DNA from: Neospora caninum Liverpool
Lineage: Eukaryota > Apicomplexa > Conoidasida > Eucoccidiorida > Sarcocystidae
Direction of reading: 5' to 3'
Length of the DNA stretch: 64,000 bases
Assembly (NCBI RefSeq): GCF_000208865.1
Contig: NC_018392.1
Coordinates: 1,756,793-1,820,792 of the forward strand
A program made the translations under genes and the position numbers. This document shows, piece after piece, positions 26,001 through 38,481 of this stretch. The notes under the pieces are model-generated. The model was not told the DNA's origin and searched no databases. It saw nothing but the letters and a program-made list of their open reading frames with translations. Each line of letters starts with the position of its first letter. Position 1 is the stretch's first letter.

Positions 26001-29000
26001 TAGACTGCCCCGCAGGGGCTGTGTCGCTCCTGACCGTCCGGAGTGGCTGGGCACCTTGCACGTTCCCTCACGCTGTCCCAACGCCCGACTCAGCCTGGAG
26101 AGAGACTTTCCCGCACTCGACGCGCGTTGCACCTTCGGTCCCGAGACGCGCGTTTCTGGTCGGCCGTGTGATTTCTCGCCGGAACCGACGCCCCGCCTCC
26201 CATCCAGCCGGCGCGCGTCGTCGGCCGGCAAGAGACTGGGACAGCACACCGCACACTGACTTGTGAACGACCGCAGCGGGAGCGCTTGCGAGATCCAGTC
26301 CTGCTCACTCTCTTTTTCGCTTTCTTCTTCCAACGAGGAGGAAACGTCGGAGGACGACGACGGAGACTCGGAGCTGGCCACGCCCTGGGCCCTTGTCTCC
26401 GTGCCCGTCCCTCGCGCAGAACTCGCGCTCTTCCTCCACCCGTCTACCCAGCCTTGCGGCGTCGCCTCCTGTGCCGCGACCGCACGGCTCGCTCCAGGAA
26501 CCTGCGCAAGTCCATAGGCAGACTCTGTTGATCCGGCAGGTGGAGCCAGCGTCGCCGCCGCTGGGGAGCTCGTGGGATGCGTGGCTGGTCCGATTCTCCC
26601 TGAGACAGAGACACTCGAGGTGGCCGCACTCCCCCCCTGCGAGGTCGCACTCGTCGAATGCATGTCTTTTCGTCTCGGCGGAGAAGGTTCATCATCGCTG
26701 AGCTCACCTTCCTCCTTTTCCTCCCCTTCTTCCTCACTGCTGCTCTCTGCCTTCTTTGCACCCACTCGCGCCTTCGTTTCACACTTTGTCGAGGCCTCTT
26801 GTGAATCCGGCCTCTTCCTCTCCGCCTGCGACGTCGCGCTGGAGCCGTTGGAGACCGTCGCCCTCGCCTGGCCCGCCGACGGCGCATACTCTTTGTTCTC
26901 GCCGCTTTGCCCACGGGCCCCGCCGGGGGCGACGGGACCCGCTCCCGTGGCCGGAGAGGAAGAAGACCCGGTCAGGAGCGCAGCGCCCATCTGGCGTAGG
27001 TCCGCGAGAAGGCGCGCGCCTGTGAGGTGCTGCCCCAGAGCGGCCGCTCTCTGAGCAGCTTCGAACGGCGCAAAGTCCGCGCACGGCGTCTGGGCACCGC
27101 CCGCAGCTCTCCATTCCTCGACGCCGTTGGGAGCCGTCGACGACTGCCGAGAGGCCGACGGATTCGAACTCTCTGTGTCGCCATCCTCCTGGTTCCCTGA
27201 CGGCGACGTGCTGCCGTCAGCACGACTTGCATCTTTTCCTGTTTTCTTAACTTTGACACTCCCCTGTTCCCATTCTTCTCTAGGCCGCTTCTTCGAGGCG
27301 TCTGGCTTCTCTGCTTCGCCGCCACAGAATCCTTTTCCGTTTCCAGCTTCTGCGTGAACTCCCACTGGCTCCGTCTCCACGTCGCTGTCTTGGCTCGCCT
27401 TTCTTGTGTGGAAGGACGCGTCGTCTTTGGTCCTCTGGAACTTGTCCCTGTGGAGCACCTCGCCCGTTCTCGTCCGGAAATGCTTCTTGGATACGCCTCG
27501 CGGATGTAGCCGCGGGGTGTCGTGCCGACAGCAAACAGCTGCGCCCTGGATGCGGCAACCACACGGCCTCGCGCCGGCGCGGAGAAGCGAACGTGAGGTC
27601 CTCGAAACCCGAGGCCGGTCCACGCGCTCAGGGAGACACCAGCCGAGAAGGGCGCTGAGCAACGCCAGGAAGGTGCAGACTGCGGGGGCGCCTTCAAGGG
27701 CCGCGACTCGAAGCCAGAGCCAGAGCTCTCGATGGCGAAGTTCGTTTCTTCCAGTTCCCCCGCCAAGCAAAGAGAGCGACGAATCGACCGCGTTCCGCAT
27801 CTTCCGATCTTTCTGTTCAGAGGAGTTGAGGTCCCTGGATGGAGATCGGCCTTCTCTGCCCACACGCCTCGTTGCAAACAAGCTCGAGGAAGACGAAAGA
27901 GAGCCGGAAGAGTGGGATACAGACGAAGACTGAGAACCGCCAGCCGCTCGCTTCAAACCCGGCTTTCTGTCGACCGTCTGGGGCACGCCCGCAGACCAGA
28001 AAGGCGCTAAGAGCTGAGGGGATGCTGAATACCACGAGAAATGCCGGAGCGGGGGACAGGGACGAACGCAGCCGGAATGCACGAGGTCGAGAAGGCAGCG
28101 AAGAGCAGTGGTGGCTAGGAAGCCCTTCGATACTGCTTGCGTCTCGTGATCCCCGCATGGGCCTCCCGGAATCCCTGGCCCCCCCGTGCCCACGCAGCAG
28201 CAGCTTTCCAGGACGCGCTTCAGACAGTGTAGCTGCGAAAGAAACGCAGGAGTCGCCACGCAGCGAATCGATGTGTGAGGTGTACCTGGAGGTGAGCTGC
28301 CAGGTGCGTCTCTCCAAGATACGAGACAGAAAAAAGTAAAAACCACAGAACCAGCCAGCAGGAGGCGGTACGGTCTCCCGCTTGGCTTTGGAGCCTCTCG
28401 CTTCTCGCCAGCAGTCGCAGGTTCTTCGCTGTGCATCTGTTCGCTGTGCTGAGTTTCTTCCATTTCGCCGTCCCACATCGCATCCACCCCTGCCTCGGTC
28501 TTTCTCCCATGCGTGCCGGAAACAAGCGGTGGCACCACGACTCTCTCAAAGATGTTCTGAGCGAGACACACCGATCCCGAGATGCCTCCCTCCTTTCGGA
28601 GGATTTCGCGTCACACGCATTGAGTAGTCTGCAACATTTCCACTCTAGCGTCCGGCTAGGTGCGAACTCGCCGTTTCTCGTTCCCATGAAAATGTGCCGT
28701 TCTGCGCGCCAGCTCACACCGAGAGGCTCTATGCGACGGAGCTCCACCCGAGCCGGCGTACGAAAACGAAGCAGGTAACGGGTTGCGCAGGTCCACACCG
28801 AGGCCGCGTGCGCACCCCTCAGCGTCTCCCGCGCTGCGTGGCCAAGCACATTAACGGACTCGGATCGGTCGAAAACGTTGCTAGCAGTCACCTGTCACGT
28901 GCTTACTTGAAGAGGCACCAGAAGGTCGCCGTGGTTTAGCGTTAGGAAGTTTGCGGCTTCCAGAGAAGCGCATGCAGTGTCCTTTAGAGCCTGCCGGACG

Positions 29001-31565
29001 ATTTGACTCGGCAGGTCTGACAACGCGACTGGCGTGCTGAGTGCGCCGCTCTCGCGTTCACGCATCGCTCCGCTCCCTCCGCACAGCTCTGAGGACGCTG
29101 GAGATGGAGCTGGAGAGTGGCCCGGTGGCGCGGCTGCTGCCGGCTCGGTGCGTCGACGCACGATCGGCGGACATAACGGAGAAAGAGCAGTTTCGCGAAG
29201 GCGGTCGATGAGCCGCCAAAGAAACCGCAAAGCCCAGACAGCAATATCCTGAAGGACGCAGACGCAACCACACAGGTACTACCGTTGGAAACGGAGCATG
29301 GGACTCTCTATTTGCCATCCGGTGGTTATCGCTCGCTCTCCTCGCATTCGCCTTCACAGACCAGATCAAGCCGTGACAGCCGAAGCCCCTGGAGGTAGTT
29401 AAGGACGGATCGCGCCCTCGTAACGTCCGTCCACCGGAACTACCTAGATCGCATAGGCGAAACGAAAAGACACAGAACGTGTCACAGCAAAACGAGTAGC
29501 GATTGAGGCAGCCTTGCGAGGATATGGAGAAGCCTTCACGCCTGGAGCAAGAGCAGGTTCGCCGAGCCAGGAGAGACGGCTCCAGCGTACGCTCGGCTAA
29601 TGTCGTTGCACGGCCCTCAAGACGCCTTCAATGGATCCTGTCGCCTCATCAAAACTTGCCGTCAGGACGCCTCGAGTCACTCGGCACCTCGCTAAGGGGT
29701 GTTTCAGCCTGAAGCCCAACCAATGTGGCGGGCCCCGGGGATGGCGTCCGCGCTGCCGCGCAAGTGTTTGGAGGGCAAAACGCCGAGAGGGGATAATCGC
29801 GCTAAGATCTGTGTACGTACGAAGGCACACAAAATAACCCGTGAATGCGAGGGGCCTTCCTGAGTGCACTATCTGTGGTGTCATCAAGAAGTGATATTTG
29901 GACGCAACGCCTCTTGCGCCTCTTTAAAATAAGACAACAAATGGACTCGGACGAATCTCCCCTCTCCCCTCGCCTCACAGGTTGCAGCGGCGATGTGTTC
30001 GCCAAAAGGACAGCCAAGCTGGACGCCCTCTGGAGACAAGCCGGCAGGTCTGGCTGCCCTCTGCAGCTCGCGCGCCCGACGAATCTGGTGGGTTCATCCC
30101 CTGGGACGGGAGCGTTCGAAGCTCCATCCGTGGGGTTTCCTCTGTCTCTCCCTTCTTCTTTTTCGTTCTGTTTGCTCCCCTCGTTGCCTTTCAGATGTGC
30201 GTCAGCCTGCCCTCGTCGCGCGTGCTCTGCGTCGAGTGTGTCTCCTGTCTCGCGCTTCTGAATCCCCCACACATAGGCACAGACCCTCTCCAGAATTCGG
30301 ATCGCGGGATCGCCGCCGAGGAAAGGCAAGAGAGCTCCGAGCGCCTCGATCGCGAGCGCAGCCGTTTCCGGGGCACTCGCGGCAACCAGCAGGGGACTTA
30401 GATCTCTGTGTTCCGGGAAAAGCGAGAGCCTGTCTCTCCAGCGCGCCAGGTGCGCCTCCATCGGCACGCCTCCCTTCGGTCGCTCCTCCGCCGTTTCGTC
30501 TTCGGCGATTTCGGTCCATTCGAAGCAGCCAGTGCGCCCTGAGGAATCTCCCACAGCTGCCGCGGCGCCCCAGAGAGACGCCAACGTGTTCAGGATCGCC
30601 TCCGTGAGCGGAGCATCCTGGGCAATGACCGGAGCGGCGCCGTGGGCGATGAGTTGCAGCGTCATGTCTCGAGTTCTGCCTTCCAGTTGCTGCTGGAGCA
30701 GGCACAGGAACTGGCGACGGACAGTCTCTGCGGCGACTGCTTGCGAGGGGAGAAGCAGATACGGGAAGAAGTGCCGGTTTCTCCACAGCTGCAGATACGC
30801 AGCAGACCGGACGACTGGATGTGTTGTGCACGCAAACATTTCCATCAAGAGCGCGAGGCACTGGCCGACAAGGGAACCCCCGATCAGGCACGTGGCCGAC
30901 ACATGGGCGCCTGTCTCTTCCGCCTCGGCTTCCGCAGCCGCCAGCTGAGACGCAACCGCGTCGGTGGCGGACGGCGCGACTCCCTGCGGGCTCCCGTGAG
31001 CATCCGCCGCCCCCGCGCCTCCGTCGAGGTGCGCTGCAAACGCCGCCGCGGCCTCCTGCGCCTGCTGCTGCTGGAGTTTCTGCAGCAGCGCCACGTGCGC
31101 GTTCTGGGCGAGGGCGCGAGAGACGAGCGGCAAGCCGCCGTCTCGGTAGTGTGGGGGCGAGGCAGCGAAAAGCAGGTGGCCGAGGTCGGCAGCGCAGCTG
31201 CACAGCACTGCGAGGCGCGGGTGCGGCGCATGCAGCGTCTCTTTGATGTGTTGCATGAGGAACTGCTGCGGAGACTTCGCGGCCTCGGCTGCAGCCTCCG
31301 CGACGAAGTCCTCTTCGGCTTGCTGCTGACGCTGCACGGCCGCGGCCACTGCGGACGCCAGCTGGGGGCGCGGTTGGAAAGCGGCCCCTGCATGCGTGGA
31401 GGGGAAGCCTGTGGAAGCCGCAGCGGAGGAAAAAGAAAAATCTTGCGACGCCGCTGCGAAGGGGGAGATGGAGGGCGAGAGTGGCGCTGGAGAGGACGGC
31501 GCGCTGTCGAACGTCAGCCCGGACGAGGCCGCCTCTGGAGGGGAAGGGAATGCCATCCCGAGCAT
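20065..31565 (-). CDS. giant helical (HEAT-like?) protein of unknown function
   Basis: Seven exons splice in phase: 31565-29979, 29248-28907, 28556-25479, 24923-23340, 22853-22474, 22029-20190, 20079-20065 (about 2,941 aa). The ATG at 31565 follows an in-frame TGA. Donors such as CAA|GTAAGC and CAG|GTAAGC and pyrimidine-rich acceptors support the joins. The last, four-codon exon is the weakest; without that splice the frame reads on to 19806. The first ~530 residues contain amphipathic helical pairs suggestive of HEAT or ARM solenoids (around HPVVRSAAYLQLW and AIEALGALLPFLGG), preceded by Ala/Gln-rich coiled coil. The middle is Ser/Glu/Lys-rich and disordered (ESSSEEEGEEKEEGELSDDE) between helical blocks. 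I do not recognise the family. A solenoid scaffold such as a symplekin-type or exportin-type protein is possible, but no diagnostic motif was seen. Confidence 0.7.
24625..24727 (-). repeat. 18-bp coding minisatellite (SPVAAS hexapeptide)
   Basis: About six copies of an 18-bp unit (plus strand GGTGAAGAGGCAGCGACA, early copies with AAAAGG) lie in exon 4 of the giant minus-strand gene. They encode repeats of the form SSPVAA, then FSPVAA. Because the unit is divisible by three, slippage alters length without breaking the frame. Confidence 0.85.
25281..25430. repeat. TA-rich and pyrimidine-rich simple repeats in intron 3
   Basis: Inside the 555-bp intron (25478-24924) of the giant minus-strand gene lies a TATG/TA tract (25281-25336). 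Near 25375-25425 short direct repeats of CGCGTTGTCTCTC-like words follow. Neither reaches the splice sites. Confidence 0.7.
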
Positions 31566-33834
31566 CGCCGCAAGACAGGGAGGGATTGCTCAGCTCGGTG
31601 CGTATTCACGCCCTTCCGCGGCGTCTTTTCTCGCGCTCTCTCTCCCGTTGCAGAGGCGGAGGCGAAGAGACGAAGTCCTGTGCTCCGAAAGCGGACGGAA
31701 CGCGCGAGAGGGAAAGCGCAGCTTCCCGGGGTGATCAGTCTTTCGCAAAAGAAGCCTTCCAATCTTGGATTCCCATTCACGCGGATGGCCGCAGCAACTC
31801 GCCCTACAAGGCGTCTTCCAGCTGAGCAGCGTCTCCTTGAAACGATTACACTCTCGCTCAGGGGAGTCTTCGGAAGTTGCAGTCCAGCCCCTCGATCCGT
31901 CAAACAACCGCCGCCGAGAAAAAAGATCGCGGCCACAGCCTCTCAGGGACGGATGTCACAAAGACACGCCTGTGCCTTTTTTCGCCGGCGGCCTATTCGG
32001 GTCATGTCGAAAGCCTACAGCAAGGACCCAGATACGCCAGCAGCGGAAGACGGCCTGAGCGGGTGTCGGGCGGTGCGGCTTTTTACGCAGGACAGATGAC
32101 AACAGGAAAAATCCACCTGTACGCAGCAAAGCTATCTCTCGGTTAGGTTTTCCGGAAGAAAACGCAGGCGTCCAAAGCTACGGAGCGTCACGGAAAACGC
32201 ATGAGGAAAGGCAAGCCACGGCAGCTGCAAGTGTTACGAACCCGAACCGGCACTGTTTGGTCTCCATGGGGGGAAAATGTGCATTCAGAGTGAATGAGGA
32301 AGAAGTATCTACGTTGTGTACATGGGTAGTACCGGAACTCTTTGCTTGCTTCGTTTCCTTTCACCCATGCAGCATAAGTTGCAGATGAAACTTCAGAAGC
32401 GAAAGAAAAACTGTTTCCCTTTTTGTCTCCTGAAAGACCTGTCATGAACAAATCAACGAATTCGTGACAACCCTCCTCTCGTCATGAAACGTCTCGGTGA
32501 GCTTCGCTGTCGTGTCCCCGCACGAAAATGTGACACATACGGTCTTCATCCGCCGTACTCGGCTCAGTGTAGCAGCGTCCAAGGCACCATGTTGTGGATT
32601 ATGGAATTTGACAGTGCCTCTGTCCAGCAGGAAATTCAGTTCCTTGTCTTGCAGAAGAGAACCGCCCAAGGTCAAACTCGCCCGCATGCAGAACGAAGGT
32701 AGCCGGCCAAAATGCATGCTGTGCGAATCGCATGCCTCATACGGAGGTTGCTAGTCGTCCCGCGACGGTGGCAAATAAAGTGGGAAATCTCTCGTGGACG
32801 AAATGCCGACGGATGCGCATATTCGCCTCTTTACAGGAGGCTTGGCCTTTCGCAAATAGCATCGTCGTTGCTCTGCCGTGTGGGAAAACCTGCAGCATTC
32901 TGCTCAGTGTCTTGGAGACTGGCCCGGGGGCTAGCTGTTTGCCTATTGAAGAGGAAACGAATCAGGCCGGTTTTTCCCAGCGCTACAATACAGCCTTGGG
33001 TGTAGAATTCTCACACACAGAGGTTAGAGAATCAGGTACCGGAGACGCAACGGGGCGGCGACAACCACACAGTCACTACAGACCCGTCGAGTGTCTACTT
33101 CAGCTTGTTATGTAGATTCAGCGGTGCGCCTGAGGCCTGCTCTACGTCCGGTCGACGTATCCTTCGCTGTCCAGCCGATGCATATATACACGAAGAGAGA
33201 GTGGCAGGAATCGAAACAAATACGTAGTTTTAGTGCATTATCGTTGGTACATACGAGAAGCACAGTGGACCTACACGTCTTGAGCACCCTAAGAAATAGT
33301 TCTGGCTGCAGACGGGGATTGATATAGGCAGGCACACGAACCGTACGGGCGACTACAGGCATGTAAATCGGATATCGGACAGCGCCAGGCGTCATCGCGT
33401 TTGTTACTGTTGCATCCAACGATGACCAAGATCCACTCGTCCGTCAAAGTTTTGTGACCACCATCGCCAGGACAGCCGGGGAGCCACTGGGAGTTATGGC
33501 CCCTACCGTGAAATAATGAAGCTGTTCCTCTAACCTTGTTGATCACTAAGATTTCGCGAAGGGGCTTTAAACTTTAGAGCGAAGCATATGGCAGAGTTAC
33601 TGTCCTACAATACCGTACGAGAAAACTTCGCCAGTCTTCGTCCGGAATGATGATTCGGCCCAGGACTTTTCCATGTGCCATAATCTCTCGGCTGTGACTT
33701 CAAGTTCCCGGAGACGTTGCGAAGTTCAATAGCTTCGAGTGAAAGGCAAATCGAGATTGCTCTCGGGAGTTCGTTTGAGACGAATTGCACCATTGCCTAT
33801 AGTACTGATCCTCGAAGCATAACAAATACAGGCC

Positions 33835-33926
33835 GCTGACTATGCAGTACACTGAATTTCTGTGGTAATCAGCGGGAGAGCGGGCGCAGCTACACACCTA
33901 GCCGCCGGCGACTGCATAGTCAGTTG
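33835..33926. repeat. short inverted repeat with ~65-bp loop
   Basis: The word CTGACTATGCAGT near 33837 recurs inverted as ACTGCATAGTCAG near 33912, with a GC-rich loop between. It could form a hairpin in DNA or RNA. No tRNA-like cloverleaf was found in it. Confidence 0.55.
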
Positions 33927-34159
33927 ACAAAAACACTCATATACAAAACTTGTGGGTAATTAAGCAGCATGCCCCCCCTCCCCCCCGCGCACCGAAAGGC
34001 AGCCCCTGCGTTACGCCAGCTTTGCCATGTGTGCGCTTTTGGAGCCGCCGCGAACGGTCGAGGCCCGCCCTTTGAGTCAGAAAAGTGTGTCTATGCCGCT
34101 CTAGCCTTTTGGCTTCTCGAATGCGCCAAGATGAGTGACAGCATTTCACCTGTTTACCT

Positions 34160-34180
34160 CCCCCCCCCCCCCCCCCCCCC
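34160..34180. repeat. poly-C run downstream of the SAM carrier gene
   Basis: Twenty-one consecutive C residues on the plus strand (G on the sense strand of the carrier gene) lie about 150 bp past its stop codon, probably in the 3' untranslated region. Confidence 0.8.
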
Positions 34181-34328
34181 GCAAAAATCGGTTGCCTCGA
34201 AAGTTTTTTTCAACAGCATTGACGACACTCGTTCCCTATTTCCCGTGACCTGTTTGGTAGTGTCAAAACCCGGCCGTCACCGACCGTTCAGCACGATGGT
34301 TCTGTGTTTCCCTGTCCAAGAGCGGCCT

Positions 34329-37300
34329 CTAGTCCTGGGTTTCAGCTGCTACGGTAGATGTGAGAGCCTGTTCTCCTGTTCCATCAAGCTTTTCGCCACC
34401 GATTTCACCGGAAGCACCGTCCAAAAAAACCCCGTTCTTCAGCAAATTGTTTGCGTCGGGAGCTCGCACGTTCCACCGGCCGGGCAACACCCGCAAGTAC
34501 AGAGCCTTGAAACCGTCATAGCCGCCGAGAAAAAGAGCCCCACCCAGGGCAACCCAGATCACGCGGATTTTCAAGCCGCGGAACAGCGCCGCGTAGCCTT
34601 CTCGCTGCAAGATTGTCGAAAAGCAGTCGAAATACCCTCGATACTGCAGAGAGAAACGCACACCAAGATGTGGGAGAAAGCATGAACAGCGGTAAATAGG
34701 CAAAAACCCACGGTCATACACCAGGCGCACCAGCACACACATCGACACAAAGCATCCAGGTGGTACCTACGCTCACCAGTAGCCCACGACTTGTATCTAC
34801 ACGGGACGCTCCAAAACGCGTCGACAGTCCAGGTGGACAGGCTACCATTTCCAGCCCTGGGACTCCACGAAGTGCGCGCGTTACCCTTGAAAAACTCTCA
34901 GATGGGCGACGCTGAATGCTCCGTGGTTCTCTGTTACTGAATGGGGGTATGGACACAGGGAAACCACGGTTCCGCTGCAAAAGAAAATGCGCGAGTGTCC
35001 TCTCAAAAAAGGCGAGACACGCGGCGAGGCTGCTGGCTCTCACCTGGTACCGGCCCTCCTGCTGAGTCATGAGGCGCGTCTTCACGACATCCAGAGGCGT
35101 CGTAGCAACAGCGGCTCCAGCTCCTGAAATACCGAACAGGACCAGGAAAAGCTCCTCCATCCGAACTCCCCGCGCACACTCAGTCCCGAACTCTGCTCTC
35201 TCCAGCTTTCCGACTGTAGGCTGCGGATTCAAAGCCGAGGTTCAGTCCTGTTTTTCTCCGGCATGCCAAAGAAACCAGCAAACGCTGCAGGTCCTGACAC
35301 GCGGGCCAGCGCGTTTTCGCCCATCCCCTCCCGAAAAAGGACTGAAAGCGTGCAGCCCCTCCACGTGCACAACGAAGAACAAGCGCTGGCGAAGCGTCGA
35401 CAGCAAACGTGCACTTGACAGACACATAAATTCCGCTCGTCGGGGCCGTCTTCCCGTCTGCGCATCGTCTCGCGTGCGAAAGAGAGTGTATCACGTGCTT
35501 CCCCCCTTCGACAACTGTCGAGTCCAGGGTGGGCGCTCACTGGACTCGTGGGCATCACACTTACCAGCCAGGAAGCCCGCCAAGCCTGACGAGAACGACG
35601 TCAAGGCAGCGCTCTCGGAAACCCCTGAACGAAGCAATCACGCAGTTTCGACACAGGCCGCGGGGAAGTTATCTGTGCACTGCTGCTCCAAAGTGTAAAT
35701 ATGGTTCGCCCTCAACCCCTCGAACTGTTTTGCAGAACTCAACTTCTGCAACGACCTGGAGACGTGGCTCTTGTTCTCTGCATCGTTTCACCGCAGGATG
35801 ATGTGGCAACAGGTTTGTTTTCGTCTGACTGGGTACACGCGATCGAAGTGCCATCTTTGCCTTTTCGGCGATGCATGCTTGCATCATTTGGTCAGTTCAC
35901 GAGAAACTCTGGCTGAAGCGGCACATACGCAGCCACGAACTACGCCCATATACACTTCCACACACATGTCGACGGCCTCCGCCGAAAATCGCTAACGACG
36001 CCGCTACGAACAAAGCACAGTTAACGGGAAAAGCGCCTTCCTGCCTCAGGCTCTCGCTTTCTTTCTGCATCCGCTCTGCAGGCAAGGTTCACCACGGAGA
36101 AAGTGGTCACACATTCTCGTGGAGTGCGTCTTTTGTGTCAGCTCTGAAGAATGGATGCGTACCAGGAAACGAGCAGAAATACTTTTTCAGATGTTCCCAC
36201 AGTCCCATTTCCACGCCGACAAAGGGCAGATCTCGAACAATGGTGGCGTTGAATCCGACAAAGAAGCCTCGCCAGCCGTCGCGTTGCCAAATCGCTTGAA
36301 TTGCTTTTGTTGTCGTCGCATGCATCCCCAGCTGCATCTGCTGCTTGAGCATCTCAAAAGGGGTTCTGGAGAGTCCACACGCGAACACAAAGACGTGTCT
36401 CCAGGCAGCCGTCTCTGGGCCACCTCTGCCGACGGCCACGACGAATCCTGACTGGAAAGCCGGCAGGCCGCTAACCCCGCTCCGCTGTCCTGGATCTCTC
36501 GAGGGAGACCAGTGCCTCAAAAGCATCTGATTCTTCCTCGATGCCTCAAACGAGTACCTCTACGACAGCCAGCAAAGACGACGCTTGCACACAACTAGCC
36601 TATCGCGAAAGGGCCCTCAGTTGATGAAACAGTCCTTCTCGCCGGTCGGGGCTCCTCCTACAGCTATCCTTCGCTGTTTTCGACTGTCACAGTCTCGCCA
36701 GAAGACCAGCATCTCTCTTGCGGCCCGACGTCTCTCGACGGAAGGCTGAGCAGGAGGCTGACTCTGCGTGTGTCTGTTCTCGAAGCCGAATGGATCCGCT
36801 CCCGCGGAGAGAGAGCACAGAGACGCCAACTTGTGCAGAAGCTGTTTCCCGCCACCCGAAGAGGCCGGGTCCACAAAAACGTACCTCACACAACAGGATG
36901 CGAACTCCGCGAGTGTGCTGCAGACTCCGTAAGTCACAGCGGGACTGAGCTGCCGACCGGCTTCCTCTGCGCACGAAACGGGGCAACAAAAAAACGCGGC
37001 AGATGTACGGACGACCTGCACGAAAACCAGCCCCGACGAAACGCACGAGAGCCGAAGGACGAGCACCAGTTTTCGGGAGTGGGGCTAAACCCAAGTCCAC
37101 GGACACGTGGGGGAGATGAGGATGGCTGGCCGGCATCAGCCACCTCTTCCATCATACACAGGTGGTCGAGCTTTTCGGCAACACACTCATACACGCCCGG
37201 CAGCCAAGTGCATACGAGACCTTTTGGAGTTGAATTCCACGACGGCTGAGACGACCCTTCCGACGTGCCTTCTCGTTCGTGTTCTGTTTCGCTCTCGCCA

Positions 37301-38481
37301 TTTTTTTCGACTGTCTGGGCAACCGATTGGACTGAGCGTTCCGGAGAGTCCCTGTTCCCGAGGAGTGAAGACGTTTTCCTTTTCTCCACTCCGCTTCGCT
37401 GCTAAAACGGTGAGTGCCAGCTACGCCACCATCCCTTCCATTCTGCTCCCGCAACTGGGTCAAACCCCGAGTGTGGTCAGCGAACTGCCTAGAGGCGACC
37501 TGCAAAATTCTACGTGAAAACACATCGCCGCCGTTCTCCGTGCCGCCGCAAGCAACGCCCGATTCCGAGAAAGTCCTCAGAGTTCTACCGCTTTGCGATC
37601 TACAGCATCGCCTGCGGACTGCGGGACGGGCCAGTGACAACGCTTACGCTCGGCTAGGAATTGCTTCGAGCCTTCATAGGTGACGAAAAAAAGCGCAGAG
37701 GACGGAAATGCGCCAGCAGCAAGGGCGCCAAATCCTGGGTAGTAGCGTCGCGCGAAAGAGCCCAAAAACCCGAAGTGTTCCTTTCCTCCAATAAGGCCGG
37801 AGAGGGAAAAGCGTGTGGAAGGCTTTGGGCTCTCACGGCAGGGACTTCTGCCCTCAGCTCGAAGTCGGCCATTGTCCGCCAAGTTCGTCTCACTGCTCTT
37901 TACAAGGCCATTCAAGCCTGTCGCGTTCGACGCCACATCTAGCGCCGTGCGCATGCCCACACTGCTGCTGCTTAGCGCCCGAGCGGTGTTACGCGAGGAC
38001 GACACAGAGTCAGGCCCTCTTGCGGAGCCGACACTGAAACTGTCCTTGCCTGTTTGACTGCGGGAACTTGACGCTGAGGCTCCTGAGTCTCGCTGATGAG
38101 AGCCAGGAAGAGACAGAGAAGACGACGAGAGGGCGTGACCCGGCCTCGCGGGCGACTCTGCCGCCACAGCTCCGGACCTCGCGAAGGATGTGGCCGCGCT
38201 CGCAGGAGTGTTACAAGGTCCAGAAGCTGGCGACGCGTGAGCCGACGCCCCAGCGCTAGCCCGTGAGGTGCGAGCTTCCGAAACAGCCCCCGCGGAAGCA
38301 TGACCTGCGGTTGTGTTCGCAACGGCCGAAGAAGCCGTTTGCGGCAGAGCAGACGAAGCTGAAGAGGTCGTCTGCCGCCGACACGACGTCTCAGCCTGTT
38401 TCCGTGTCTTAAATACATCCAGCGGAAAGAGCACTGCGTCCACGAAAAGGCCAGTGCACCCTCCAGCCAGAAGGCTCGCCC
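34329..38481 (-). CDS. mitochondrial S-adenosylmethionine carrier (SLC25A26/Pet8-type)
   Basis: Minus-strand exons are 38481-37648, 36966-36885, 36365-36163, 35213-35044 and 34643-34329; all join in phase. A further 5' exon with the start codon is required (the 38481 exon begins in phase 1 after an upstream stop) and is not placed. Three mitochondrial-carrier repeats are visible: PLDVFKTRKQ, the middle repeat RTPFEMLKQQMQLG (P-x-E form), and TTPLDVVKTRLM. FGALAAGAFPSSALFFVTYE, GFNATIVRDLPFVGVEMGLWE and VIWVALGGALFLGGYD closely follow the SAM carrier subgroup as I know it. Family role: exchange of cytosolic SAM for mitochondrial S-adenosylhomocysteine at the inner membrane. A Ser/Ala-rich insertion of about 190 residues follows the first PxDxxK motif, where the family has a short matrix loop. 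The exon 3/4 junction has an alternative donor near 36183. Confidence 0.85.

Larger units (their letters stand above)
31566..34328. other. intergenic spacer, no gene recognised
   Basis: This region lies between the start of the giant gene and the stop of the SAM carrier gene, both on the minus strand. It should contain the promoter and 5' untranslated region of the former and the 3' region of the latter. Open frames are short and show no family resemblance. The sequence is less GC-rich and has more stops than the genes to the left. Confidence 0.45.
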
